Part shown: piece after piece, positions 1 through 10,700 of the stretch
How positions within the stretch are numbered: position 1 is the first letter of the stretch
How the letters are laid out: each line of letters begins with the position of its first letter
Source of the DNA: Streptomyces sp. TLI_235
GTDB taxonomy: Bacteria; Actinomycetota; Actinomycetes; Streptomycetales; Streptomycetaceae
Direction of reading: 5' to 3'
DNA length: 64,000 nucleotides
NCBI GenBank assembly: GCA_002300355.1
Contig: NSGV01000001.1
Coordinates: 2,108,001-2,172,000, forward strand
The notes under the pieces: generated by a model
What the model saw: the letters and a program-made list of their open reading frames with translations, nothing else
Databases searched by the model: none
Told to the model about the DNA's origin: nothing
Translations under genes and position numbers: made by a program

Positions 1-348
<348 letters not shown>

Positions 349-447
349 GCCGCGAGCCGGTGCCTCACGCCCGGCAGCACACTCACCGCCGGCAGCACGA
401 AGGGTGGCTCGGGCATCCGCCCCGGCCACCCTTTGCCGTGTCCGCCG

Positions 448-975
448 TCAGTCCTGCGGCGTGTGGTACGAGTCCAGCTTGGCCACTCCCGGCTCGACCG
501 ACTTCCACGGCCCGGCGAAGCTGAGGACCGCGATCGCCGCGGTCGGGAAGCTGCTGAGCCGGAGCCGGTTGAGCGCGTCCACGTCGCCCTCGTCGCCGGC
601 GAGGACCTGGGTGAGGCCGAGCACGCCGGGGTTGTGGCCGACCAGGATCAGGTCCGCGAACTCGTCCGGGGTCTCCTGGAGCACCGCGATGATCTCGCCC
701 GGGCTGGCCTCGTACACCCGGTCCTCGTAGACCGTGCGGCGCGGGCGCTTGGGCAGTTCGTGCGCCGCCAGCTTCCAGGTCTCCCTGGTGCGCAGCGCGG
801 TGGAGCAGAGCACGTAGTCGGGGTTGATGCCGGAGTCGGTCAGCCAGCGGCCCGCCTCCGGCGCCTGGTGCCTGCCGCGGTCGGCCAGCGGCCGCTCGTG
901 GTCGGCCACCTGGTTCGGCCAGTCGGCCTTGGCGTGACGGAGAACGATGATCCTTCGGGGTGTGTCGGCGCTCAT
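448..975 (-). CDS. SixA-type histidine phosphatase
   Basis: A 175-aa protein of the phosphoglycerate mutase/histidine phosphatase superfamily, short SixA-like branch. The phosphate pocket is visible as R13-H14 in VLRHAKADWP, R62/R64 in STALRTRET, and the second histidine H114 in LVGHNPG. SixA proteins dephosphorylate phosphohistidine in signalling proteins; the substrate here is unknown. I use the internal ATG at 975 (MSADTPRR) rather than the upstream ATG at 1032, because the extra 19 residues are low complexity and a weak purine-rich stretch (TAGGGG) sits before 975. It converges on serB. Confidence 0.86.
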   Translation of the reverse strand: MSADTPRRIIVLRHAKADWPNQVADHERPLADRGRHQAPEAGRWLTDSGINPDYVLCSTALRTRETWKLAAHELPKRPRRTVYEDRVYEASPGEIIAVLQETPDEFADLILVGHNPGVLGLTQVLAGDEGDVDALNRLRLSSFPTAAIAVLSFAGPWKSVEPGVAKLDSYHTPQD

Positions 976-1063
976 ACCCCTAGAGCTTTGCAGAAAATGC
1001 GCGGCCGGGCGCGGGGTCCGTGCGGTCGCCACCCGCAGGAGTGGGGACGGCGGACGGACCCCG

Positions 1064-1186
1064 TCAGCCCAGGCGGGCGGCGACCATGGCGATCACGGCG
1101 ACGAGCACGACCACACCGGCGATCGCGCCCAACAGCTGGAGCAGCTTCTTCTGGCCGTCCTGCGGCTCGGGTTCGAGAACTGGCAT
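1064..1186 (-). CDS. SGM_5486-type transporter-associated small membrane peptide
   Basis: A 40-aa reading frame starting MPVLEPEPQDGQKKLL and ending VAARLG, with a polar N-terminus and one hydrophobic helix at about residues 17-36. The layout matches the small Streptomyces family named SGM_5486 transporter-associated protein, found beside CynX/NimT-type exporters. It is co-directional with such an exporter and ends about 90 bp before the SixA-like gene. Its start is 43 bp after the exporter's stop, suggesting one transcript. The role is unknown; a small subunit or modulator of the exporter is inference from position. Assignment is by recall of the family pattern. Confidence 0.66.
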   Translation of the reverse strand: MPVLEPEPQDGQKKLLQLLGAIAGVVVLVAVIAMVAARLG

Positions 1187-1229
1187 GCGCCGAGTGTCGC
1201 ATTCCGCCGCTTCCGTCCGGAAACCGGGG

Positions 1230-2510
1230 TCAGGCCGCGGCCGGGACGCGGGGCAGTTCGTCCTCGATGTGCCGGGGACGGCCGGCCAGTGCGCCGAACG
1301 CCATCTGCGGCACCAGCAGCACGGCCAGCAGGCCCAGCGGCAGGTACCAGCTGCCGCTGGCCTGGTAGACCGCGCCCACCGCGATCGGGCCCGGGATGGA
1401 GATCAGGTAGCCCACGCACTGCGAGAACGCGGACAGCCGCGCCACCCCGCCGGGCGTCCGCGCGCGCAGTCCGATCATGGTGAGGGCCAGCGGGAAGGCG
1501 CACATCGACAGGCCGACCAGGCAGGCCCACAGCCAGGAGGCGGTGCCCGCGGCGAACGCCAGACCGGTGTAGCCGGCGATCCCGCACACGCCGAGGACCA
1601 CGACGAACAGCCGCTGGTCGCCGCGCCGCGCGGCGAGGTTCGGCAGCACGAACGAGGCCGGCACGCTGACCGCCATGACCAGGGCGAGCAGCACCCCGGA
1701 GGCGCCGTCCGAGACCCCGGCGTCCTGGTAGATCTTCGGCAGCCAGCCCATCGTGGCGTACGCGCTGGTGGCCTGCAGGCCCAGGAAGACGGCGAGGGCC
1801 CACGCGGTGCGGCTGCGCACGATCGGGACGGTCCGCTCGGCGGCGGCCGGCTCCTCCCCCGCCGCCGAGGAGCGCTCGCGGCGCAGCAGGGCGACCACCA
1901 GCCACAGCACCAGGGCCACGGCGCCGAGCGCGGCCCAGACCCCGAGGCCGGCCCGCCAGCTGCCGCCCATCGCGGTGGTCAGCGGCACGGTGGCGGCGGC
2001 GGCCAGCGAGGTGCCGACCGACAGGGCCATCGAGTAGAGGCCGATCATCGGGCCGACCCGCTCCGGGAAGTACCGCTTCACCACCACCGGGAGCAGCACG
2101 TTGGAGACCGCGACGCCGGCCAGGGCGACCGCGGTCAGCAGCAGGAAGACGGCGGTGCCGCCGGCGAAGGACCGGGCCAGCACGCCGAGGGTTATCGCGC
2201 CCATGCCGGCTGCGACCACGGTGATCGGGCCGAGCCGCCGGGCGAGCGCGGGGGCCGCCAGGCCGAACACGGCGAAGCAGAGCGAGGGCACCGCGGTGAG
2301 CAGGCCGGCGACGCCGGCGCTCATGCCGAGGCCGGCCCGGACGTCGTCGAGCAGCGGCCCGAGGCTGGTGACCACGGGACGCAGGTTGACGGCGGCCAGC
2401 GCGATGCCGACGGCGAGGAGCAGGGTGAGGAGACGGGCGCGGGTGGGCGCGGGCGCGGCCGGGACGGGCTCGGCGCGGCGGTGGGTGGCGGAGTCCGCTG
2501 CGGTCGACAT
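1230..2510 (-). CDS. CynX/NimT family MFS transporter
   Basis: A 426-aa polytopic membrane protein with roughly 12 hydrophobic segments. The early stretch LAAVNLRPVVTSLGPLLDDVRAGLGMS is the hallmark of the CynX/NimT (cyanate/2-nitroimidazole type) branch of the major facilitator superfamily. The substrate cannot be predicted. I start at the ATG at 2510 (MSTAADSATH): the longer frame (ATG at 2522) would begin inside the perfect palindrome at 2515-2533, which is better explained as an operator. The next gene, divergently oriented, encodes a GntR/FadR regulator that probably controls this exporter through that site. Confidence 0.88.
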   Translation of the reverse strand: MSTAADSATHRRAEPVPAAPAPTRARLLTLLLAVGIALAAVNLRPVVTSLGPLLDDVRAGLGMSAGVAGLLTAVPSLCFAVFGLAAPALARRLGPITVVAAGMGAITLGVLARSFAGGTAVFLLLTAVALAGVAVSNVLLPVVVKRYFPERVGPMIGLYSMALSVGTSLAAAATVPLTTAMGGSWRAGLGVWAALGAVALVLWLVVALLRRERSSAAGEEPAAAERTVPIVRSRTAWALAVFLGLQATSAYATMGWLPKIYQDAGVSDGASGVLLALVMAVSVPASFVLPNLAARRGDQRLFVVVLGVCGIAGYTGLAFAAGTASWLWACLVGLSMCAFPLALTMIGLRARTPGGVARLSAFSQCVGYLISIPGPIAVGAVYQASGSWYLPLGLLAVLLVPQMAFGALAGRPRHIEDELPRVPAAA

Positions 2511-2514
2511 AGCG

Positions 2515-2533
2515 CCCATCATAGAATGATGGG
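2515..2533. promoter_or_regulatory. 19-bp perfect palindrome, probable FadR/GntR operator
   Basis: CCCATCATAGAATGATGGG: perfect 8-bp arms around a 3-bp centre, in the divergent gap between the CynX-type exporter (start 2510) and the GntR/FadR regulator (start 2624). An odd-length short dyad with a small spacer is typical for GntR proteins. It lies immediately upstream of the exporter start, so binding could block that promoter. Confidence 0.7.
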
Positions 2534-2623
2534 ATGAATGCTCACGCCAGAACGTCCCGAACCGGCTAAGGTCTGAGGCTCCCTCCCACGGGGAGCGAGG
2601 AAGAGGAGTAGGAGTCCGAGCCC

Positions 2624-3292
2624 ATGGCGCTGTCGTCCACCCGCCGCACCCCGCTGTCCGATCAGGTCATCGCGCAGCTGCGGGCCCAGATCACCTCGGG
2701 CGAGTGGCCGGTCGGCTCCCGCATCCCCACCGAGGCCGCGCTCGTCGAACAGCTCGGGGTCGCCCGCAACACCGTCCGCGAAGCCGTCAAGGCGCTCGCC
2801 CACAACGGCCTGCTCGACATCCGGCAGGGCTCGGGGACGTACGTGCTGGCCACCAGCGAGCTCGCCGGCGTGATGCACCGGCGGTTCGCCGACGCCGACC
2901 AGAGCCAGGTCGCCGAGCTGCGGGCCACCCTGGAGATGTCCGCCGCCGGGCTCGCCGCCGGCCGGCGCACCGACCGCGACCTGGAACTGCTCGGCGCGAC
3001 GCTCGAACGCCGCGAACACGCCTGGCACTCCGGCGAACCCGAGGACTTCGTGCAGGCCGACGCCGCCTTCCACCAGGCGGTCGTCGCGGCCGCCCACAAC
3101 GAGGTGCTGGCCGCGGTGTACGCGGACCTCGGGGAGGTCATGCGGGCGCACCTGCGGCACGACGTCGGCCCGGAGCTGATCGCCGAACGGTACGTCGGCC
3201 ACGACGGCATCCTCGACGCCATCCGCCACGGCGACGCCCAGCGGGCCTCCCTCGAAGCCGGCCGCGCCATCGGCGCCTGCGGCAGCGAGTAG
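2624..3292 (+). CDS. FadR/GntR family transcriptional regulator
   Basis: A 222-aa regulator. Residues about 8-75 form the GntR winged helix (LSDQVIAQLRAQI..., helix-turn-helix in TEAALVEQLGVARNTVREAV, wing in IRQGSGTYV). Residues about 90-215 form an FCD-type all-helical ligand domain with the spaced histidines and acidic residues (FHQAVVAAAHNE, HDGILDAI) that usually bind a metal and carboxylate ligand. The start has a strong purine-rich site (GAAGAGGAGTAGGAG). It is divergent from the CynX-type exporter over a perfect 19-bp dyad, so local control of the exporter and itself is the simple reading. The ligand is unknown. Confidence 0.88.
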   Translation: MALSSTRRTPLSDQVIAQLRAQITSGEWPVGSRIPTEAALVEQLGVARNTVREAVKALAHNGLLDIRQGSGTYVLATSELAGVMHRRFADADQSQVAELRATLEMSAAGLAAGRRTDRDLELLGATLERREHAWHSGEPEDFVQADAAFHQAVVAAAHNEVLAAVYADLGEVMRAHLRHDVGPELIAERYVGHDGILDAIRHGDAQRASLEAGRAIGACGSE

Positions 3293-3307
3293 GCCCGACC
3301 ACAGAAC

Positions 3308-3412
3308 AGGGGCGCGTGGGGGCACCTCCCGGCCGAAGGCTGGGGGAGAACTGCGCGCGGCGGAAGGAGCTGAGCTCAGCTGTCTTCCGTCTCGCGCAGT
3401 TCCCGCGCCCCT
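3308..3412. repeat. Streptomyces-type interspersed repeat with nested inverted arms
   Basis: Outer arms AGGGGCGCG (3308-3316) and CGCGCCCCT (3404-3412), with nested GAACTGCGCG/CGCGCAGTTC and a CGGAAG...CTTCCG inner stem. The stretch CTCCCGGCCGAAGGCTGGGGG recurs near-identically at about 39161-39181. It fills the convergent gap between the GntR gene and fabI and can act as a bidirectional terminator. Confidence 0.6.
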
Positions 3413-3453
3413 ATCGGTTCACCCGGTCATTGGTTCACCCGGTGTGCAGGCTG

Positions 3454-4221
3454 TCAGGCGCCGATCGCGTGGAGGCCGCCGTCGACGTGGACGATCTCGC
3501 CGGTGGTCTTCGGGAACCAGTCCGAGAGCAGGGCGACGACGCCGCGGCCGGCCGGCTCCGGGTCGGAGAGGTCCCACTTGAGCGGCGAGCGGGTGCTCCA
3601 GGTGTCGGCCAGCGCGCCGAAGCCCGGGATGGACTTGGCGGCCATCGAGCCGATCGGGCCCGCCGAGATCAGGTTGCAGCGGATGTTGCGCTCGCCGAGG
3701 TCGCGGGCGAGGTACCGGTTGGTCGCCTCCAGTGCGGCCTTCGCCGGGCCCATCCAGTCGTACTGCGGCCAGGCGAACTGCGCGTCGAAGGTCAGGCCGA
3801 CCACCGCGCCGCCGTCCTGCATGAGCGGCAGCAGCGCCATGGTCAGCGACTTCAGCGAGAAGGCGGAGACCTGCATGGCGGTGGCGACGGACTCCCACGG
3901 GGTGTTGAGGAAGTTGCCGCCGAGCGCGTCCTGCGGGGCGAAGCCGATCGAGTGGACGATGCCGTCGAGGGTCGGCAGGTGCTCGCGGACCTGGTCGGCG
4001 ATGCCGGCCAGCTGCTCCTCGCTGGAGACGTCGAGCTCCAGGACCTTCACGGGCTTGGGGAGCTTCTTGGCGATGCGCTCGGTCAGGCTCGGCCGCGGGA
4101 AGGCGGTGAGGATGATCTCGGCGCCCTGCTCCTGGGCCAGCTTCGCGGTGTGGAAGGCGATGGACGACTCCATCAGCACACCGGTGATCAGGATGCGCTT
4201 GCCCTCAAGGATTCCACTCAT
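3454..4221 (-). CDS. fabI: Enoyl-[acyl-carrier-protein] reductase (NADH) FabI
   Basis: A 255-aa SDR-type enoyl-ACP reductase (InhA/FabI class), the last reductive step of each type II fatty-acid elongation cycle in the cytosol. The N-terminal ITGVLMESSIA replaces the usual Gly-rich loop, as in InhA/FabI. The catalytic pair is Y154 and K161 in PQYDWMGPAK (Y-x6-K, diagnostic spacing). SIGFAPQDALGG and the C-terminal VDGGLHAIGA fit the family. It lies 3 bp after fabG, an actinobacterial fabG-fabI operon like mabA-inhA. Confidence 0.96.
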   Translation of the reverse strand: MSGILEGKRILITGVLMESSIAFHTAKLAQEQGAEIILTAFPRPSLTERIAKKLPKPVKVLELDVSSEEQLAGIADQVREHLPTLDGIVHSIGFAPQDALGGNFLNTPWESVATAMQVSAFSLKSLTMALLPLMQDGGAVVGLTFDAQFAWPQYDWMGPAKAALEATNRYLARDLGERNIRCNLISAGPIGSMAAKSIPGFGALADTWSTRSPLKWDLSDPEPAGRGVVALLSDWFPKTTGEIVHVDGGLHAIGA

Positions 4222-4224
4222 GGT

Positions 4225-4944
4225 TCAGTGACCCATGCCCAATCCGCCGTCGACGGGAATGACGGCTCCGGTGATGTATGCGGCCTCGTCGGAAGAGAGG
4301 AAGCGGACCGTGGCGGCGACCTCGGAGGGCGCGGCGTAGCGGCCGAGCGGCACGCCGGACACGATCTCCTTGCGGCGATCCTCGCTGAGCACCGCGGTCA
4401 TGTCGGTGTCGACGAAGCCGGGCGCGACCACGTTGATGGTGATGTTGCGCGAGCCGAGCTCGCGGGCGAGGGAGCGGGCGAAGCCCACCAGGCCGGCCTT
4501 GGAGGCGGCGTAGTTGGCCTGGCCCGGCGAGCCGAGCAGGCCCACCACGGACGAGATCAGCACCACGCGGCCCTTGCGGGCGCGGAGCATCTTGGTCGCG
4601 GCGCGCTTGACCACCCTGAAGGTGCCGGTGAGGTTCGTGTCCAGGACGGAGGTGAAGTCGTCCTCGGACATGCGCAGCAGCAGGGTGTCCTTGGTGATGC
4701 CGGCGTTGGCGACCAGCACCTCGACGGCGCCCTGCTTCTCCTCGATCTCCGCGAAGGCGGCGTCGACCTGGGCCGCGTCGGTGATGTCGCACTTGACGGC
4801 GAGGACCTCGTGCGCGGCCAGCTCGGCCGGGACCTCGCCCGAGCGGCTGGTGATGGCGACCTTGTCGCCGGCTTCGGCGAAGGCCTTGGCGATCGCGAGG
4901 CCGATGCCCCGGTTGCCTCCGGTGACGAGAACCGAGCGGCTCAA
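4225..4944 (-). CDS. fabG: 3-oxoacyl-[acyl-carrier-protein] reductase FabG
   Basis: A 239-aa classical SDR enzyme that reduces 3-oxoacyl-ACP with NADPH in fatty-acid synthesis. Visible motifs: cofactor loop TGGNRGIG (8-15), NAG (80-82), N104, and the catalytic S132-Y145-K149 in SSVVGLLGSPGQANYAASK. The C-terminal VDGGLGMGH ending is typical. It begins with TTG at 4944, supported by a good ribosome site (GGAGAGAGGTGG); no ATG is suitably placed. It is the first gene of the fabG-fabI operon, with fabI 3 bp downstream. Confidence 0.96.
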   Translation of the reverse strand: MSRSVLVTGGNRGIGLAIAKAFAEAGDKVAITSRSGEVPAELAAHEVLAVKCDITDAAQVDAAFAEIEEKQGAVEVLVANAGITKDTLLLRMSEDDFTSVLDTNLTGTFRVVKRAATKMLRARKGRVVLISSVVGLLGSPGQANYAASKAGLVGFARSLARELGSRNITINVVAPGFVDTDMTAVLSEDRRKEIVSGVPLGRYAAPSEVAATVRFLSSDEAAYITGAVIPVDGGLGMGH

Positions 4945-5242
4945 CGATCCACCTCTCTCCGTAGTTGGCGGCGGCCCGTCGAGCGGCGGCCGGTTGGCCG
5001 CCGGGCCGCAGCGGTACGCCGGTGACGCGTACGCACTGTGACGCTATCGGTCCTGGTGAGCCCGCGACGAATCGACCTCCCACAGGTCCGTCCGGCGGGA
5101 ACTGTCGCTTCCCGACAACGCGTCCGACTTGGACGGGAACAACCGGCCGGGCCGTACCCGTTGCCCTCTGGGCGGCGCGGTCGCGGGCCGCACCATCAGC
5201 GAGGCCCGGCACACGGTCGGTGACGAGAGAGCGGGAGCACGG

Positions 5243-6379
5243 ATGACCGAGGCACAGCCCCCCAGTTCCACCGGGCGGCAGGGCCGCCTGCTGGCCCTCA
5301 CCGCGCTGGCGGCCGCGGTGGGCGGCGCGGCGTGGGCGCTGCGTGACCTGCCGGCGGCGTTCGGCGGCCGGCCGGACGGCGAGCGCGAGGAGCGGATCCG
5401 CCGCTCCCCGCAGTACCGGGACGGCGTGTTCCACAACGCCGAGTCCGAGCTGGCCAGGCCGTCGATGCCGGGCGCCGAGACGGTGCGCCGGATGCTGCTC
5501 GACCGCGACGGGCGCCGGCCGTCGATGCCGGTGCCGACGGTCCGTCCCCGGCACGGCGAGCGGGCCGCCGAGGGCGTGGAGGTCGTCTGGTACGGGCACG
5601 CCTCCGTCCTGGTGGAGATCGAGGGCGCCCGGGTCCTGCTGGACCCGATCTGGAGCGACCGCTGCTCGCCGTCCGCGCACGTCGGCCCGAAGCGGCTGCA
5701 CCCGGTGCCGGCCGACCTGGCGGAGCTGCCGCCGGTGGACGCGGTGCTGATCTCGCACGACCACTACGACCACCTCGACATGGCCACCGTGAAGCGGCTG
5801 GTGACGCTGCAGTCCGCGCCCTTCCTGGTGCCGCTGGGCATCGGCAGCCACCTGCGGCGCTGGGGAGTGCCGGAGCACCGGATCATCGAGCTCGACTGGG
5901 ACGAGACCTGCACCCTGGGCCCGCTCACCCTGACGCTGACCTCGGCGCACCACTTCTCCGGCCGGGGCACCACCCGCAACACCACGCTCTGGGGCTCGTG
6001 GGTGATCGCCGGGCCGAACCGCAAGGTGTACTACACCGGCGACTCCGGCTACTTCGAGGGCTACGCGCGGATCGGCGAGGAGCACGGCCCGTTCGACGCC
6101 GCGCTGGTGCAGATCGGCGCGTACGACGAGGCCTGGGCCGACATCCACATGACGCCGGAGGACGCCGTCCGCGCCCACCGCGAGCTGCGGGCGGGGCTGC
6201 TGGTGCCGGTGCACTGGTGCACCTTCAACCTGGGCCTGCACCCGTGGGCGGAGCCGATCGAGCGGCTGCTGGTGGAGGCCAAGGCGCAGGCCGTGCCGCT
6301 GGTCGTGCCGCGGCCCGGCGAGCGGGTCGACGTGGACCAGCCGCAGGAGCTCGACGGCTGGTGGGAGACGGTCGCCTGA
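5243..6379 (+). CDS. Metallo-beta-lactamase-fold hydrolase (UlaG/NAPE-PLD-like)
   Basis: A 378-aa protein with a possible N-terminal membrane anchor (about residues 14-32, LLALTALAAAVGGAAWAL) followed by an MBL fold. The zinc motif HxHxDH is complete at 172-177 (HDHYDHLD). Later ligands appear in SAHHFSG, YTGDSGY and VPVHWCTF. The overall order resembles UlaG-like lactonases and N-acylphosphatidylethanolamine phospholipase D. The substrate is unknown. I choose the ATG at 5243 because upstream residues are low complexity and the 5243 start follows GAGAGCGGGAG. It is divergent from fabG over about 300 bp in which I see no further gene. Confidence 0.82.
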   Translation: MTEAQPPSSTGRQGRLLALTALAAAVGGAAWALRDLPAAFGGRPDGEREERIRRSPQYRDGVFHNAESELARPSMPGAETVRRMLLDRDGRRPSMPVPTVRPRHGERAAEGVEVVWYGHASVLVEIEGARVLLDPIWSDRCSPSAHVGPKRLHPVPADLAELPPVDAVLISHDHYDHLDMATVKRLVTLQSAPFLVPLGIGSHLRRWGVPEHRIIELDWDETCTLGPLTLTLTSAHHFSGRGTTRNTTLWGSWVIAGPNRKVYYTGDSGYFEGYARIGEEHGPFDAALVQIGAYDEAWADIHMTPEDAVRAHRELRAGLLVPVHWCTFNLGLHPWAEPIERLLVEAKAQAVPLVVPRPGERVDVDQPQELDGWWETVA

Positions 6380-6396
6380 CGGATCGTCCGGCGTCC

Positions 6397-6423
6397 GCCC
6401 GGGGCGCGCGCCGCGCCCCGGGC
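6397..6423. terminator. Hairpin terminator after the MBL-fold gene
   Basis: A perfect 12-bp stem, GCCCGGGGCGCG (6397-6408) and CGCGCCCCGGGC (6412-6423), with a 3-base loop, 18 bp after the stop at 6379. There is no U tract, as usual in high-GC actinobacteria. Confidence 0.7.
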
Positions 6424-6539
6424 AACACGCCCACGGCAAATCCGCTGGCTACCGGAGCGGTCGACGGTCCATGATGCGATGCGGGTTCCCCTGCCCGGGG
6501 GTGCCCGCCGCCCCCAGACCGTTCGACCCAGGGAGCCCG

Positions 6540-8071
<1,532 letters not shown>

Positions 8072-8072
<1 letters not shown>

Positions 8073-9469
8073 TGAGCGCCATCAAGCCCCACGAGCTGGT
8101 CGAGCGCGCCCTGGAGCTGTCCCGCGCGGACGGCTGCGTCGTCATCGCCGACGAGGAATCCACCGCCAACCTGCGCTGGGCCGGCAACGGCCTCACCACG
8201 AACGGTGTCACCCGCGGCCGCCGCCTCACCGTGATCGCCACCGTGGACGGCGCCGAGGGCACCGCCTCCGGCGTGGTCTCCCGGGACGCCGTCACCCTGG
8301 ACGAGGTGGAGTCGCTGGTGCGGGCCGCCGAGGCCGCCGCCCGCGACGCCGGGCCCGCCGAGGACGCCCACCCGCTGATCCCCGCCCGCCCCGCGTCGGC
8401 CGACTTCACCGCGCCGCCCGCGGAGACCTCCGCCGAGGTCTTCGCGGCCTTCGCCCCGGCGCTCGGCGAGGCCTTCGCCCGGGCCCGCAAGAACGGCGAA
8501 CTGCTGTACGGCTTCGCCCGGCACGAGGTGACCAGCAGCTACCTCGGCACCTCGACCGGCCTGCGGCTGCGGCACGACCAGCCCACCGGCACGGTCGAGC
8601 TCAACGCCAAGACCGCCGACCTCACCGGCTCCGCCTGGGGCGGCGCCGCGACCCGCGACTTCACCGACATCGACGTCACCGAACTGCACACCGGGCTCAC
8701 CCGGCGGCTCGCCTGGGGCCGCAAGCGGATCGACCTGCCGGCCGGCCGCTACGAGACGCTGCTGCCGCCGTCGGCCGTCGCCGACCTGCTGGTCTACCTA
8801 AGCTGGTCCTCCGGCGGCCGGGACGCCTTCGAGGGCCGCACCGTCTTCTCCAAGGCGGGCGGCGGCACCCGGATCGGCGAGCGGCTCAGCCCGCTGCCGC
8901 TCACCCTGCGCTCCGACCCGGCCGAGCCCGGCCTGGAGGCCGCGCCGTTCGCCCTCACCCACTCCTCGGGCGACAACGACTCGGTCTTCGACAACGGCCA
9001 CCCGCTCACCGCCACCGACTGGATCCGCGACGGCGAGCTGGCCAACCTGCTCACCACCCGGCACTCCGCCGGGCTGACCGGCCTGCCGCTGCACCCGCCG
9101 GTCGACAACCTCGTCCTGGAGACCGCCGACCAGTCCTCGGCGCCCACCCTGGACGAGATGATCGCCCGCACCGAGCGCGGCCTGCTGCTCACCTGCCTCT
9201 GGTACATCCGCGAGGTCGACCCGGCCACGCTGCTGCTCACCGGCCTCACCCGGGACGGCGTGTACCTGGTGGAGAACGGCGAAGTGGTCGGCGCGGTCAA
9301 CAACTTCCGGTTCAACGAGTCGCCGGTCGACATCCTGGGACGGATCACCGAGGTCGGTCGCACCGAGCGCTGCCTGCCCCGAGAGTGGGGCGACTGGTTC
9401 ACCCGGGCGGCGATGCCGCCGGTGCGGGTGGCCGACTTCAACATGAGTTCGGTCAGCCAGGCCTCCTAG
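8072..9469 (+). CDS. TldE/PmbA-type subunit of the TldD/E protease
   Basis: A 465-aa TldD/PmbA-family protein lacking the HExxxH motif, as expected for the non-catalytic TldE (PmbA) subunit. Family features include the ELLYGFARHEVTSSYLGTSTGLRLRH strand region, the YETLLPPSAVADLL segment, and a C-terminal VVGAVNNFRFNESPVDIL block. Translation is coupled to the upstream TldD gene (TGATG overlap at 8070-8074). No precursor-peptide or RiPP gene is seen near, so a housekeeping proteolytic role is more likely than natural-product maturation. Confidence 0.92.
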
Positions 9470-9502
9470 CGGGGCCGGGCGACGGGGGGAGAGGTACCCG
9501 AC

Positions 9503-10051
9503 ATGATGGACGAGAAGCAGACGGTCAGAGTCTCCAAGCGGCTGTCCCGCATCCTGCGGCACGACCCCGGTTCGGTCGGCATCACCCTGGACGGGGCCGG
9601 CTGGGTCCGGGTGGACACCCTGCTGGCCGCGCTGGCCCGGCAGGGCCGCGCGGTCAGCAAGGCCGAGCTGGACCACGTCGTGGAGACCAACAACAAGCGC
9701 CGTTTCGCCTTCTCCGACGACGGCCTCTCGATCCGCGCCAGCCAGGGCCACACGGTCGACATCGACCTCGGCCTGCCGCCCAGCGACCCGCCCGCGGTGC
9801 TGTACCACGGCACCACCGGGCGGGTCCTGGAGGCGATCTTCCGCGAGGGGCTGCGTCCGATGGCCCGCCAGGACGTGCACCTCTCCGCGGACACCGAGAC
9901 GGCCGTCCGGGTCGGCTCCCGGCACGGCCGCCCGGTCGTCCTGGCCGTGGACGCCGCCGGGATGGCCCGCGACGGCCACGAGTTCCGGGTCAGCGCCAAC
10001 GGCGTCTGGCTCACCGACACCGTCCCGCCCGGGTACCTGCGGAAAGCCTGA
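9503..10051 (+). CDS. kptA: RNA 2'-phosphotransferase KptA/Tpt1
   Basis: A 182-aa Tpt1/KptA enzyme, which removes an internal RNA 2'-phosphate by transferring it to NAD+. Visible catalytic set: R19-H20 in RLSRILRHDP, R78 in LSIRASQGH, and H102 in LYHGTT, followed by the ADP-ribosyl binding segment FREGLRPMARQDVHLS. The C-terminal NGVWLTDTVPPGYL is conserved in the family. The start ATG at 9503 follows a GGGGAGAGG ribosome site. Bacteria usually lack the tRNA-splicing pathway that needs this activity in yeast, so the native substrate is unknown. It follows tldE by 33 bp and may share its transcript. Confidence 0.93.
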   Translation: MMDEKQTVRVSKRLSRILRHDPGSVGITLDGAGWVRVDTLLAALARQGRAVSKAELDHVVETNNKRRFAFSDDGLSIRASQGHTVDIDLGLPPSDPPAVLYHGTTGRVLEAIFREGLRPMARQDVHLSADTETAVRVGSRHGRPVVLAVDAAGMARDGHEFRVSANGVWLTDTVPPGYLRKA

Positions 10052-10137
10052 GCCCCCGGCCCCCTGTGACCCTCGGCACGGCGTACCGTGAAGAGGCCGC
10101 ACCCGCGGGGGCGCGGTGACGGACGAAGGCGGTAGCG

Positions 10138-10539
10138 ATGGCGAAGAGCGCCGGCAACGGGCAGGTCTTCCGGATCACCGGGGCCCGGAGCAGCCTCACG
10201 GAGGACGTGCGGGGCCGCCAGCGGCGGTACGTGATCTCGATGCTGCTCCGCACGGTGTGCGTGCTGCTCGCCGTGATCCTCTGGGACGTCCAGCGGTTCG
10301 TGGCCTTCGCCGCGCTGGCCGGCGCCGTGCTGCTGCCGTACTTCGCGGTGGTGATCGCGAACGCCGGCCGCGAGCGGGCCCCCGGCCTGCCGAGCACCTT
10401 CGCGGTGCCGCCGGAGACCCCGCTGATGCTGGGCCCCGGCGGGACGGGCGGCGGCGGGCGCCCCACCGAGGGCGGCGACGCGGGCCCGCGCGCCGACCGG
10501 GACGGCACGGACGGCCCGGACGACCCGGCCGCCGACTGA
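10138..10539 (+). CDS. DUF3099 family membrane protein
   Basis: A 133-aa protein with the DUF3099 signature FRITGARSSLTEDVRGRQRRYVISM, followed by two adjacent hydrophobic helices (about 37-54 and 57-75) and a Gly/Pro/Asp-rich cytoplasmic tail. The function of DUF3099 is not known. An upstream TACCGT hexamer near 10084 could be its -10 element. The gene lies between kptA and a small Cys-containing protein on the same strand. Confidence 0.87.
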   Translation: MAKSAGNGQVFRITGARSSLTEDVRGRQRRYVISMLLRTVCVLLAVILWDVQRFVAFAALAGAVLLPYFAVVIANAGRERAPGLPSTFAVPPETPLMLGPGGTGGGGRPTEGGDAGPRADRDGTDGPDDPAAD

Positions 10540-10700
10540 GACGCATACGGACACATCGCCCGATCCGTCCGCTTCTGTTGGCTTTCGCCCGGCAGAACCC
10601 TCAGCGGAGCCTCAGATTAATCATGAAAGGCCTAGCCACGCGGGGGTTCCGGCGTGACATACTGCGTACGCGCTCCGCATCCCCCGTCGGAGCGACAGAC

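Noticed and set aside
2511..2522. Upstream ATG (MMGAM) as start of the CynX-type exporter
   Set aside because: It lies inside the 19-bp palindrome. The ATG at 2510 leaves the palindrome in the untranslated region.
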